From Abelmoschus esculentus (lineage: Eukaryota > Streptophyta > Magnoliopsida > Malvales > Malvaceae): a DNA stretch of 64,000 nt. The first letter of the stretch is position 1; every line of letters begins with the position of its first letter. A program made the position numbers and the translations under genes. Below, piece after piece: positions 18,119-28,872 of this stretch. The notes under the pieces were generated by a model. That model was not told where the DNA came from. It searched no databases and worked only from the letters and a program-made list of their open reading frames with translations. Location: positions 689,501 through 753,500 of the forward strand of contig JAUCBN010000055.1 of the NCBI GenBank assembly GCA_035048815.1. Reading direction: 5' to 3'.

Positions 18119-19675
18119 TTTTGGTGGCGGGGATTTTGGAGGTCTTCGCGTTTGTTTGTAGAAGGGTTTTACACTTTGGAGGGGGGTTTCTGTGTATCTA
18201 TGGTAAGCCTGTATAATCTTGCAAATCTATCTTAATAATATTTTAATTAAAAGGACATTTTTTATTCTTAAATTAACTCTTTAATGAATATTGACCGATA
18301 AAAATTATCTAACTTAAATCACTATTATTTTTTAATTAATATGAAAATTAATAGACTAAATTATATAACAGTAATTTTATAGTAGAAAGACTTTTAACAT
18401 TTTTAAAGAGTAAGTACCAGATAGAATCGTAAAGAACATGATAAATAAAAATATCAACGTAAGTCAAGATAGCATGTCTAATTAATATATCGGTAACATA
18501 ATTGATTTTACGAGAAATTCATGCGAAATTTATTATTTAACCTTAATTGTAGAAAATTGAGATAATTTAAATAAAAAATATTATATTTAATTTAATTAAA
18601 CGATAAGATATCATAAAATAAAAATCTAAATCTAAGAGAGAATAGCTGCACACACCCTTGTTAATTGGGCCCTTCTACCCAAGAGTGTCTTGCTTTTTGA
18701 CTCACTTTGTCCTAAGATTATCTTGTCTATTGTACTCGTTGATGTTTAGAATCTAAATGAATCGAGTTTAAATAATAAAATTTTGTTTATACTTATTTAT
18801 TTGAAAATGTTTATGTTTATGTTCAATTTATATTCGTTTAAATTTTAATATCGTATTTATTTTTTTTAAAATGTTCGTGTTCATTTGAATGATTTTTTTT
18901 CTTCGAAATCGAGTCAAGCAAACAATGTAGGCAATATAAACAGTCCCTAAACGTCCCCTGATTTCATGCCCACATCATAGTCTCTGGCAATTGAATCTTG
19001 CGTTTTCCAACCAGCCTGGCGACAAGTTGCTGACCTTTGTTCCCAATGAGATGGAACATAAGAGAAAAAGAGAGTAGGTGATCACATTAAATTCAATAAT
19101 ATTATAGCTTAGACTGGATCTAAAAATTTAATAATATTACAGAGTAGGTGATTTTTTATATTGTTGTTTGTACAGAGATTCAATCGATGCTAATTTTTGA
19201 TTTATTGTTTTTGTCGGTGGTTATTTGGAAAGATTTATCTTCACTCGGTTGATGGTTGTTTGCCGATAAAATCAGTCCTAGGTAGCAGTACTTTTTGCAC
19301 GAGGATTTGGATCGTCTACAACTCCTTCTTCCTTCATTATACGTCTCGTTTGGACAGAGATAAGGAGATTCAAGAAGCTTCTGAATTTTATTGGTATGCT
19401 TATCTCCATAGAAAATTTTATTTTTCTTTGTTTCTAGGATTGTAAGAATTTTTTAATCTAATTATTTTGCTTCTTGATTACGATGTAATTATAATTTTTC
19501 TATGGATTTAATAAAAAATCAGTAACATTTATAAAAAATAATTTAGAAATAGGGTCTAAAATATTTTTTTTAAATGGGATAAAAATATTTTTAATTTTTT
19601 TACATTAAATTAAAAATTTGTTAAAAAAGAAATTTATATCTTCTTAAATGCGTATCTGAAAAATGGGGATGCAAT
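18119..19675. other. Intergenic DNA
   Basis: Contains the 5' flank of the NFD6-like gene and AT-rich DNA. A short plus-strand frame at 19197-19445 has no domain and biased composition, so I do not call it. Confidence 0.4.
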
Positions 19676-20130
19676 TAGGGGTGAGTAAAACTCGACTCGA
19701 TTCGAAAAATTTTTCAAATAAAGTTCGAGTTGTAAAATGGAAATTCGAATAACTTGAAATTTTTAGTAATTAAAGGATTAATTTTTAAGTTTGAGACGAA
19801 TCTATCAATTTTTTATGATATATATACATTGATATATAAAAATATAAAGAAATAGCGCTATATATGAAAAAAAAAATATATATATATATACATATCTTAT
19901 ATGATTAGAGAAAGTCGTTTAAATTAAAATCAAATCATATTATAACATGATAAATAATTACAATTAAATATTTATAGGAATTCGAAAACTCGACTCGATT
20001 CGACTCAACACGAATTTCTTAAACTCAACTCGAATCGAAAAAATTCAAATAAAGTTTGAGTTATAAAATATGACTCGTCAACTTGAATAACTCAAAAATT
20101 TTAACTCGACTCGATCGAATACTCACCCTA
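19676..20130 (+). mobile_element. hAT-like MITE (GGGGTGAGTAAAACTCGA family)
   Basis: A 455-bp non-coding element with inverted ends TAGGGGTGAGT and ACTCACCCTA, followed inward by GACTCGATTCGA-type repeats. Flanking 8-bp direct repeats are GATGCAAT (19668-19675) and GATGCAAC (20131-20138), one mismatch. Diverged relatives are at about 25642-26048 and 49600-49950 on the minus strand and a fragment near 44220. Confidence 0.78.
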
Positions 20131-20138
20131 GATGCAAC

Positions 20139-21837
20139 TACTATCTTAAAGCTGCATGCATTTGTCATTGTGTATAGTTCTTGTCCCTCCTAACTTCCAT
20201 CTCAAGCAAAACAGCCCAAATGCTCATAATTTAATTTTACTTCTTTAACATTAATGAAAGCAAATCAAACATGTTACATGTTACAATTTAATGGAACGAG
20301 ATATTAAATCCTTTAAATAATATTAAAAATTCGAATTTTAATATTATAAATAAAAAAAATTAAATTTAAAGGTTCGAATCAAGTGTGAATTAGTGTAATT
20401 ATTTATTTGTTCCCTATAGGTCAATTTCCATAAAAGGTATTTGTATTAATACCTTTTTGGAAATTTAGTTCCTCCCATCTACATTTCAAAAGAAATATTT
20501 TTAATCCCACAAATATTTTTTCTTTAATTCCATCAAATAATTTAATTTAATTTTTTTACTACATAATAATATGACACAATCTGTTTTCAAGACTGAAAAA
20601 AACACATTTTGAAAATTTAAGGACTTATGACCAAATTATAATAAATAGTCAATTTCTATATCATCTCTTCAAAATGGTCATTTCTTTCAGATCCTTTAAT
20701 TTTGTCAAATTTCAATTTTAACCATTCAATTGAATCCCCCAACATCATAAGTACTACTCCATTTAATTAAGACAGTACTGTACCTAAAAATTCAGTAAAC
20801 AGCTCTGCACACTGGTCCAAAAATAATTGCTTACCCTAACACTTTAAAACTGTAAATTGAATTATTTTTTTTTATAAATACATATAAAGTTTAAAACCTA
20901 ACCCTAATAAAAATTATATAGTATGAACATTATGTTCACAGTGACCATAGATTATATAAATAATAGACCTACGAAACATTATGTCCAACTCTTGATGGAA
21001 AGGGTGAGGATGTATGGATTTTGAGATTGAAAATATAAGTTTCGAGTTTAATTCGAATATATATTTTGATACGATGATTTAAGTTTGAATAATATAAAAA
21101 ACACATTAATTTCTTTCGGTGGAAGTAGGAAAGAAATCAAAGTGGTTTACTGTCAAAGGCATGCACATGCATCTAGAGTTGAGTGGAGTGCCGGAGAAAG
21201 CACTGTCAATGAACATCACTAGTCTTATTCATATCAATGAACATTACTACAGGCATATATGGGAGCATTTATTTTTTGGTCTCGATTTAGTTTTTACGGA
21301 CGAAGAAAATAATATCGAAAATTTTTTGACATCACGGGTCAATTATTTGTGTCATCATTTTGACTGATAGATAGAGATTTGTGGATTTCATAAATGAATA
21401 ATAAAAGATCTAAATGTGTCACTTATGAAATTTAATTCAGACATATTCACGAAAGATTAAGATTTTGTCAAGATTATGATCGATTACAATCATAAACCAT
21501 CACATCATATTCACTATCGATATAAAAAACGAGTAATTAAATAAGTCGATTTCCTTTGCCTTGGCGGACTCGATTTCGAATGTATTATAAAAAAGAAAAA
21601 TATGAAGAACAATAGCATTGAAACATACTTACATTTTATTCAACACATTGTTTGATAAAGTAAAAAGAAATAAAGAGCACAGAGACAGGATACTTTGCAA
21701 AGTTGCAAACCCAGAAAATAAAATACACCATAAAGTAAAAGGAAAGATCCAATAAATAATCTTCTTTACTTCTTTTACTAATCGGTCACCATACTTATCA
21801 TGTAATTAACAACAACAAAAACAACCAGTTCCCTCCT
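20139..21837. other. Intergenic DNA downstream of E6
   Basis: A plus-strand frame at 21119-21367 starts with GTG and has no recognisable domain. The stretch just right of 21600 is likely E6 3' UTR. No gene is supported. Confidence 0.4.
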
Positions 21838-22638
21838 TCATGGCTCGAATTCCTCGTTCTCCTCGAACTCCTCTTGGTTCTGTTTGTACCTTCCCATGTT
21901 GTTGTAACGATTCTCGTTGAACTCGTTCCTCGAATCGAATCCCCTCAAGTTCTCGAACTGGTTCGGATAGTAATTGTTGTCGTTCTTAAGATCATAATAA
22001 TACTTACCGTTTTCCAAGAATCTTGTATCACTCATGCCTTGCTTCTCACCATTGTAGTAATTGTTGTTCTCCTTGGTGCTCCATCCTTTCTCAGTGAACA
22101 TGGACTCTCCATAGGCATTCTTGTTGTACTCATTGTTGCCATTGTAATAGTTGTTGTTGTTCTCGGTGAACCGACCGAGATTTTCCTTCTCGTCTCTCTC
22201 CTCGGCACTCTTGCTGTAGAAATAACTATCTCTGTTGTTGTTCTGGTTTTCTTTGGTGCTCCATCGAGGTTCACCGAGATGTTCCTCCTCGGCAGTCTTG
22301 CTGTAGAAGTAATTGTCTTTGTTGTTGTTGTTGTTGTTGGATGCTGGGATCATGTTGTAGGGCTCATCGGGGTGGAACTTAACAGGCGTAACATAGGGTT
22401 CGTAGGTTTCTTTGTTGTTGGTGTTGGTTTCTGCCTCGTGTCCGTAAAGGCCGTAGCCATTTTGTGTCTCGGGTGAGAACCTCGGCTCTTGCTGCTCTTC
22501 TTTGTTCGGAACCGAGACTGGTTCTTTTTCGTTTGTGTTCTCCCTTGGGATCTTGCTGAAGAATTCTCTGGCATGGATTTGAATGGAGAAGAATACGAAG
22601 AGGAAGAGGAAGGAGAGGAGTTTTGGTACGGAAGCCAT
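21838..22638 (-). CDS. E6: Cotton fibre protein E6
   Basis: Intronless gene for a 266-residue secreted protein. A signal peptide covers about residues 1-23 (hydrophobic core FLFLFVFFSIQ, cleavage after HA). The mature part is highly hydrophilic and rich in Asn, Tyr, Glu and Lys, with repeated motifs: NNNYYNG, YFYSK(T/S)AEE (twice), and FTEKGWSTKENN or RWSTKENQNNN. The conserved segments EPYVTPVKFHPDEPYN and MSDTRFLENGKYYYD match the E6 family. E6 is one of the most abundant transcripts of elongating cotton fibres; its molecular function is unknown and it is probably a cell wall protein. An Asn run is encoded by a (GTT)n tract at 22317-22338 (read on plus), so length may vary between alleles. 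A TATA box lies about 60 bp upstream. Confidence 0.92.
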   Translation of the reverse strand: MASVPKLLSFLFLFVFFSIQIHAREFFSKIPRENTNEKEPVSVPNKEEQQEPRFSPETQNGYGLYGHEAETNTNNKETYEPYVTPVKFHPDEPYNMIPASNNNNNNKDNYFYSKTAEEEHLGEPRWSTKENQNNNRDSYFYSKSAEERDEKENLGRFTENNNNYYNGNNEYNKNAYGESMFTEKGWSTKENNNYYNGEKQGMSDTRFLENGKYYYDLKNDNNYYPNQFENLRGFDSRNEFNENRYNNMGRYKQNQEEFEENEEFEP

Positions 22639-22698
22639 GGCTAGAAAGGAAAACTAAGACTGAACACTAATGAGAGCATTGTGATGATGATCAAATGG

Positions 22699-22706
22699 TT
22701 TATATA
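22699..22706 (-). promoter_or_regulatory. Probable TATA box of E6
   Basis: TATATAAA on the minus strand, about 60 bp upstream of the E6 ATG. Confidence 0.6.
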
Positions 22707-22734
22707 GAAAAGCCCGCACCAACCCTCTAACTTA

Positions 22735-22870
22735 GGTGATTAAAGAAATTGTTATTGTTTCTGGGAGTTACGGGTTTGAATATCAGCAATATGATTAAGC
22801 GATTAATGTCAAATAATAAAGATTATATTCTAAAACAGATATTATTTTAATCGTAAATTAAAAATAAATA
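22735..22870 (+). repeat. SINE-like repeat, copy B
   Basis: Degenerate copy with a B-box-like CGGGTTTGAATATC (22771-22784) followed by GATTAAGCGATTAATGTC, matching the tail of copy A. It begins about 95 bp upstream of the E6 start codon, so it sits in the E6 promoter region. Confidence 0.45.
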
Positions 22871-23604
22871 AAAATTAAAAATTTTAAAAATAAAAACGAT
22901 TATCTCTTTCTACTCTTATATGATTTTGTACTGTCGGTCATACTATGTGATCCTATAATTTGTAGATACTAGTATTGAGTATTCCGTATCTTCTAAGCAA
23001 AACCTAAAGCGGCACATTATTGCAATATATTGATAGCCATTAAAGTGTGTTTGTTGCATTTCTTAAAAAATGATTTGAGTTATTTATTATGTTAAATTTT
23101 GAGATCTAATTTTTAGAATTTAGGGTAATTTAATCTATTCATTTTTAATATATTATTATTTGTTTCAAATAGATAATATTGTTAATTATTTCAATTAAAA
23201 TAATAACATAAATTATCATTTTCAATAAATATTACATCTATCAAACTTAAAACCAGGAATAAAATTAAGATCAAACATCAAGAAAAATGATAATCAATTA
23301 AGTTTTTAAATTTAAAAATTAAAAGATAAAGATTTTATTTAATTAATATTTATATTAAAAATATCTAAAATATAATTTAAAAAAATTTAAAAATACAACA
23401 ATAACCCTTTTAAGCTATTTATAGCTCCATTCGTATTAAAAAAACGATTTCAAAATATTTATGTTTTATTTTTTTAATATTTAATTTAGTTTCACTTTTA
23501 GAGGAAAAAATGATTATAGGTGAATATTCTATAATCATATATTATATTCATATAAATTATACTATAATATGGCATATCATATCATGTATTCATAATTTTA
23601 CTTT
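22871..23604. other. AT-rich E6 upstream region
   Basis: No open frame or intact element recognised. It may carry distal E6 promoter elements that I cannot identify by eye. Confidence 0.35.
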
Positions 23605-23971
23605 GGATAAATTACATAAATGGTCTTTCAATTATACCTTAATTATCTTTTATATCCTTCGATTATCAAATGTTATAAATTGGTCTATTGACTAATTTTT
23701 TTATACAAATTGGTCCTATACCGTTAAAAATTTGACGGGAAATTGATGTAAACATTAACATGTTGACTTGGATAACCATGTGGCATCCTCGATCTCTATA
23801 ATCCAAGTCAGCATGTTAACGTCCACATCAGTTTTCTGTCAAAATTTTTAATGGCACATGACCATTTTGTATAAGAAAAATTAGTCAATAGACCAATTTG
23901 TAACATTTAATAGTTAAGGAATATAAAAAATAATAAAGATATAATCAAAGGACCATTTATGTAATTTACCC
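23605..23971. mobile_element. Near-perfect foldback MITE
   Basis: A 367-bp stretch that is almost one long inverted repeat: GGATAAATTACATAAATGGT at the left pairs with ACCATTTATGTAATTTACCC at the right, and complementarity continues with mismatches to the centre near 23790. It has no coding frame. Transcripts would fold into a long hairpin. Confidence 0.72.
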
Positions 23972-25050
23972 TTTTATTATTATTTTCAAAATTGCAAAGT
24001 GCCTTTGGCCCCATCTTTCCGTTTGGTTCCCTCTTTAAAGCGCCATCATAAATGCGCGTTCCAAGCTCAATATGCAACATAATGGTTAATTTTATTAAAT
24101 ATTTTTAAAAATACTTTTAAGATAGAAATATTTTTATTTCTTTTATAAATAATAATAATACTATTAATAAAAGACTGCCTCAGTTTAGTTGCGTGATTAT
24201 CGGTAGAGGAGGTTTCAGCCGTGACAAGCATGTATCCGCCGGAGCTGGCATTGGCTAAAAAACTCCTACCTAATATCTTATATGTACGTCTGTATTTGAT
24301 TTATTAATTAATTAAAATAAATATTATAAAATTATTTTTTAATTAACTCCTACAAAACATGAACCCTCTTGAATCAAAGTCAATGCATTGGTCCTAAAAT
24401 TTAGGTACAAAAGTCACTTTCCAACTAAACTGAATTCTCAAAGTAGATTTTCTGTTCTTGTCGTTGGGGTTTGGTCTGTTTAACCAAATCAAATGAGATT
24501 TGATGGTTGAATTTAGTTGAACATCAAATATAAATTCAAAGGTATTAGTTGGTTTCAGTGTCAATGAGACAGCCCCATGACCTACAACAACATTTAAAAG
24601 TAGAGTTGGTGTTAGTGTTGGTCTGGTAATAAAAAAGGTGGGTGAAATTTAGGTTTGATTAGGTTCTATTACAATTTGGTAATAAAGTCTGTTCTACAGA
24701 CTTTAAAATGCTACAATCTAGACCTTGTAATATCATAAATAATGGTCCTATTACAAGACACCAATGAGATGAGGATGTTTCCATAAAATACAATTTAGAT
24801 AAAAAGTAGAGGGTGTCAACTTAGAGTTTTAATCACGTGTACGGTCACTTCTATTACACTTATCCAAAACTACTGATTGTCGACGTACACGAGTTAACTT
24901 AACCTGAACCGACTATCCGACCCAAAAGATATATTCTGCACTTATGATGAAGAGGTAAAGGTCCAGTGGTCCAATTTAAGGGTCTAAAAGAACAAAAAGG
25001 GTCATGGTAATAATTTGGTATGTCCCCCCTTTATGATTATTGTCACAAAC
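23972..25050. other. Intergenic DNA
   Basis: No coding frame or recognisable repeat with defined ends. Confidence 0.4.
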
Positions 25051-25560
25051 CTAAGATAATTACAGACAGGCGAAGCCTGCAGGCTGAAATGATTTCATCT
25101 TCTTCATGCTAACCAAGTAGTTGGTGCATATAGTTCAGTTGGAATCATGACTTTGCAGTAGCCTCTAATTGTGATGATGTTGCAGGAAACCAAAATCAAA
25201 TACTTGCAGGGTGCAATTTTAAAAGGGTCGATCTCCGGACTCGGATTCGTGTCGTTGGCGAGTGTTGATTCGAGTATTATACACCGGCATGGTCCGAGAG
25301 GAACGTGCATCTGCCAGCTTATCTTTCCCCTATTAGTTTCAGGGTTAGCCAGCACCAGCCAAGCACTGAGTCCAGGGAAGGTGATGAAACCAGATGCCTG
25401 AACTAGTAGAACGAAACCAAGTGAAAATGGTGGGCAGGAGAACCGGGAAGCCTGCCAGTGCTGCCTTGTTAAGGAATCTAGTCTTACATATTTGCAGATG
25501 AAGGCCCTTTTCAATATTGTTAATTTAGTTATATTTTCCCTTGACCCAATCATCAAATTA
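25051..25560. other. GC-richer island of unknown nature
   Basis: Base composition is clearly less AT-rich than on both sides, and both strands hold overlapping open frames (minus 25104-25556, plus 25171-25401). Neither translation has a recognisable domain. It may be a non-coding exon, a gene relic or part of an old element. Confidence 0.35.
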
Positions 25561-25641
25561 CATATTTGAGATCAGGTCAGAGCCCATTTCAAGTTTGGAA
25601 AAATAAACTTGAAATAGGTTTACAAATATTTTAAAAAGAAA

Positions 25642-26048
25642 TAAGGTTTAAAATATTCGAGCTAAATCGAGTCGAGTCAAGTTTTTAAATTCATATAAAA
25701 TTTAATTAAAACTATTTATTATGTTATAATACGATTTCATTATAATTTAAAAGAATTTATCTAATCATATAAGATATGTATATATATATGATAATATTTC
25801 TTTATATTTTATATATCGATATACAACATAAAAAATTGAGTGATTCATCTCGAACTTAAAAATAAATTCTCTAATTATTAAAAATTTTGAGTTATTCGAA
25901 TTTCTATTTTACAACTAAAACTTAATTTGAATTTTTTTTAGTCGAGTTTATAAAATTTCAAGTCGATTCAAAATGAATTGAGTATTTTGCCTTAAATCGA
26001 ATCAAGTTATTTAGTTTTTCAATTCAAATTAAATTTTGCTCACTCCTA
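25642..26048 (-). mobile_element. Diverged hAT-like MITE
   Basis: Matches the 19676-20130 element in reverse orientation: TCGAGTCGAGTC near the left end, a central ATAAGATATGTATATATATA segment, and CTCACTCCTA at the right end. I could not find a convincing target duplication. Confidence 0.6.
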
Positions 26049-26746
26049 AATTAGGTTATGTCAAAAAATTTATCCTAAAAGTTTTTTTCGCACAAAAAAA
26101 TAAACCCGTCGAGTTTGAGTAAAATCTAACCCCACTTATATCTCAAGTAAAATAAAATATTCAAATCTACATATTATCAACAAAATAATTTGGATCGAAA
26201 AATAAAGTTGTGATGTGAATCAATAATCATGAATTTGATAATATTATTATTAAAAAAATATTATCTCATATAAAAGTAATATTTTTTATCTTAATTTTCA
26301 GGTTTAAAATTTTAATTTGATATTTAAAAGTTTATAATTTTTAATATATAAGTCTAATAAAAATTAAGATAATATAATTATACATTTAAAGTTTAATCAA
26401 TAAATTTTAAATTTTAATTATAAACTCAAAATTATATTAATAACCACAAATTTAAAATTATTAACTTAATAATTTTTTTGACGTGGCGTTATTTTTGTTG
26501 TGCCATCCTATTCCTATCTACAGAAATCGTGTAGATGTTTCACAATTCTTCGGCTAAGTCTCTGGAAACTTCCACACACTTCTCGTCATCTTCGTTTACC
26601 TTCGCACACCCTTTTTTTCCCCTTCAAATGGACAACATCCACAAACAACACCAAATCAATTTCACCAACTTTCCATTCAACAAAACAGTACAAGGAAGAA
26701 TTTGATATAAAAAAAACATCTTTAAGCTCTACGGAGAAGAACAAAG

Positions 26747-28254
26747 ATGGGTGTAGATTATTACAAGATCCTGCAAGTCGACAAGAATGCAAAAGATGAT
26801 GATTTGAAGAAGGCTTATAGGAAGCTTGCCATGAAATGGCACCCTGATAAGAACCCAAACAATAAAAAAGAAGCGGAGGCTAAATTCAAGCAGATCTCGG
26901 AAGCATACGAGGTTAGATTTATCTCCCTTTTTTTTATCTTATTTGTTAGGTTTCATAGGGAAAAATGGGTTACTTTGTTTAAAAATCACAAATTTATGAC
27001 TGGGGTTCTGTGAATTTAGATTATATGATTCCCCTTCAATTCATTTTTTTTGTACATATACATAGTCTAAATCCAAACTTGTTGATTTTGGTGTTTTCAG
27101 GTTTTAAGTGATCCACAGAAGCGAGCTATCTATGATCAGTATGGTGAAGAAGGGCTAAAAGGCCAAGTACCACCTCCAGATGCTGGTGGACCTGGTGGAA
27201 CAACATTTTTCCAAACTGGGGAAGGTCCAAATGTGTTCAGGTTCAACCCCAGGAATGCTGATGATATTTTTGCTGAGTTTTTCGGGTTCTCTAGTCCCTT
27301 TGGGGGAATGGGAGCTGGCCAGGGCGGTGGCGGCGGTAGTGGGATGAGAGGTGGTTCGAGGTCATTTGGTAGCATGTTTGGTGATGATATATTCAGTTCG
27401 TTTGGTGAAGGAAGACCAATGAGTCAGGGTCCTCGTAAAGCTCCTCCTATAGAGAATGCATTGCCTTGTAGTCTCGAGGATTTGTATAAAGGAACAACGA
27501 AGAAGATGAAGATTTCAAGAGAAATTGCAGATGCTAGCGGGTATGTCTCCCTTGCTAATGCTGCTTTTAATTTCCATTTGTTTTCTGTGTTATGTTATGT
27601 AGTATTAGTAGTCATTGAATTGTTGCTTCAAGGCTTTCTCTTGATCATTTTGTGTGTGCTAGAAGCTAGAAAGGTTGCAATTTGAATCAAATGACTGAAA
27701 TTGATCATTATCGGACAATCCGAAATCGGAGAAAATATCCTTATATATCGAATTATAGGAACTGTTACATGGCTGCCTGTGTTTTTCTGTTTGCTAACAT
27801 GTTGTGGGATTGTAGGAAGACATTGCCGGTGGAGGAAATCCTTACAATTAATATCAAGCCTGGTTGGAAGAAGGGAACAAAGATTACCTTCCCTGAGAAA
27901 GGAAATGAACAGCCGAATGTAATCCCTTCGGATCTTGTCTTCATAATCGACGAGAAGCCTCACAGCACATTTACGCGCGACGGCAACGACCTGATCCTCA
28001 CGCAGAAGATCTCCCTTGCTGAAGCATTAACAGGGTACACCGTCCATCTCACGACATTGGATGGAAGGAACTTAACAATCCCCATCACCAATGTGATTAG
28101 TCCCAACTATGAGGAAGTTGTCCCAAAGGAAGGTATGCCGATACCAAAAGACCCTTCCAAGAAAGGTAACTTGAGAATCAAGTTCAATATAAAATTCCCA
28201 ACGAGATTAACCGCAGAGCAGAAATCTGGAATCAAGAAGCTGTTGGCACCATGA
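26747..28254 (+). CDS. Class II (DNAJB-type) Hsp40 co-chaperone
   Basis: Exons 26747-26911, 27101-27540 and 27816-28254 join in frame to 347 residues. The J domain is residues 1-70 with the HPD triad at 32-34, which stimulates Hsp70 ATP hydrolysis. A Gly/Phe-rich linker follows (about 75-160, with GAGQGGGGGSG), then two client-binding C-terminal beta domains, including LYKGTTKKMKISRE and a late DGRNLTIP segment. There is no cysteine-rich zinc finger and no CaaX end, so it is a type II DnaJ of the DNAJB1/SIS1 kind, probably cytosolic or nuclear. Plants have several paralogues with this layout. The first intron falls right after the EAYE end of the J domain. It converges on the RLT gene, with 618 bp between the stop codons. 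Confidence 0.94.
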
Positions 28255-28872
28255 AGCCGGGACGACGATCACTAGGAAAGTTGTGGTGATGAACATAGCC
28301 GAGTGATTTGTAATATTTTAGATTTTTTGGCTTTCTGCAATGCTTTTGATGTTTAGAAGAATAAAAGTTGTAATCCATTTAGCATTGCAGAGAAGGCAAA
28401 GTTGTGTAATGTTGAACTATTTAGTACTCCATAATATATACAGTTTGGTACCATTTTTGAAAAAAAAAGAACTAAAAGGTTTTCAATCTTAGTTCTGATA
28501 TCAAATTTAAGTTAAAGAAATGTGATCAAATTGAAAACCGAAAGATAAATATGCATGAATGAATTTGGACAACTTAGAGTTCTCAAAATTTTCTATCTAC
28601 ATAAGCAGAGATGGAGGAACAATATGAATCACTGATATACCTTAATAATGAAATTTCTGTTATACAACAAGCCATAACATTTTCTAATCAACAGTAGCAT
28701 TTCAGACCTGATTTAATCTCTAAGTTTCTATAATTACTTAAACCTTAAGATGGGGAGGGAAGGGGTCTAAGATGCAACTGTTGACCCCACTGACTGGCCC
28801 TGCCCTGATACAGTCGACTTTGAAACTATAACTTTTACGGAATGATGCAGCTCTAGCATCGACCTGCGGTTC
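28255..28872. other. 3' ends of the convergent DnaJ and RLT genes
   Basis: Likely 3' UTRs of both genes, with AATAAAAG at about 28361 as a possible DnaJ polyadenylation signal. No other feature seen. Confidence 0.5.

Noticed and set aside
19197..19445. 82-codon plus-strand frame
   Set aside because: Starts at a non-ATG codon in AT-rich DNA, with Phe/Tyr/Leu bias typical of AT-rich non-coding sequence.
21119..21367. 82-codon plus-strand frame with coding-like composition
   Set aside because: GTG start, no domain, no splice partner and no promoter. Possibly a gene relic, but unsupported.
21874..22476. 200-codon plus-strand frame rich in Val and Ile
   Set aside because: Antisense of E6: Asn codons read backwards as Val/Leu give a false membrane-like protein.
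26500..26799. 99-codon plus-strand frame overlapping the DnaJ start
   Set aside because: Lies in the DnaJ 5' UTR in another frame with no domain. At most an upstream ORF.
27136..27375. Pro-rich minus-strand frame
   Set aside because: Antisense of the Gly-rich linker of the DnaJ gene.
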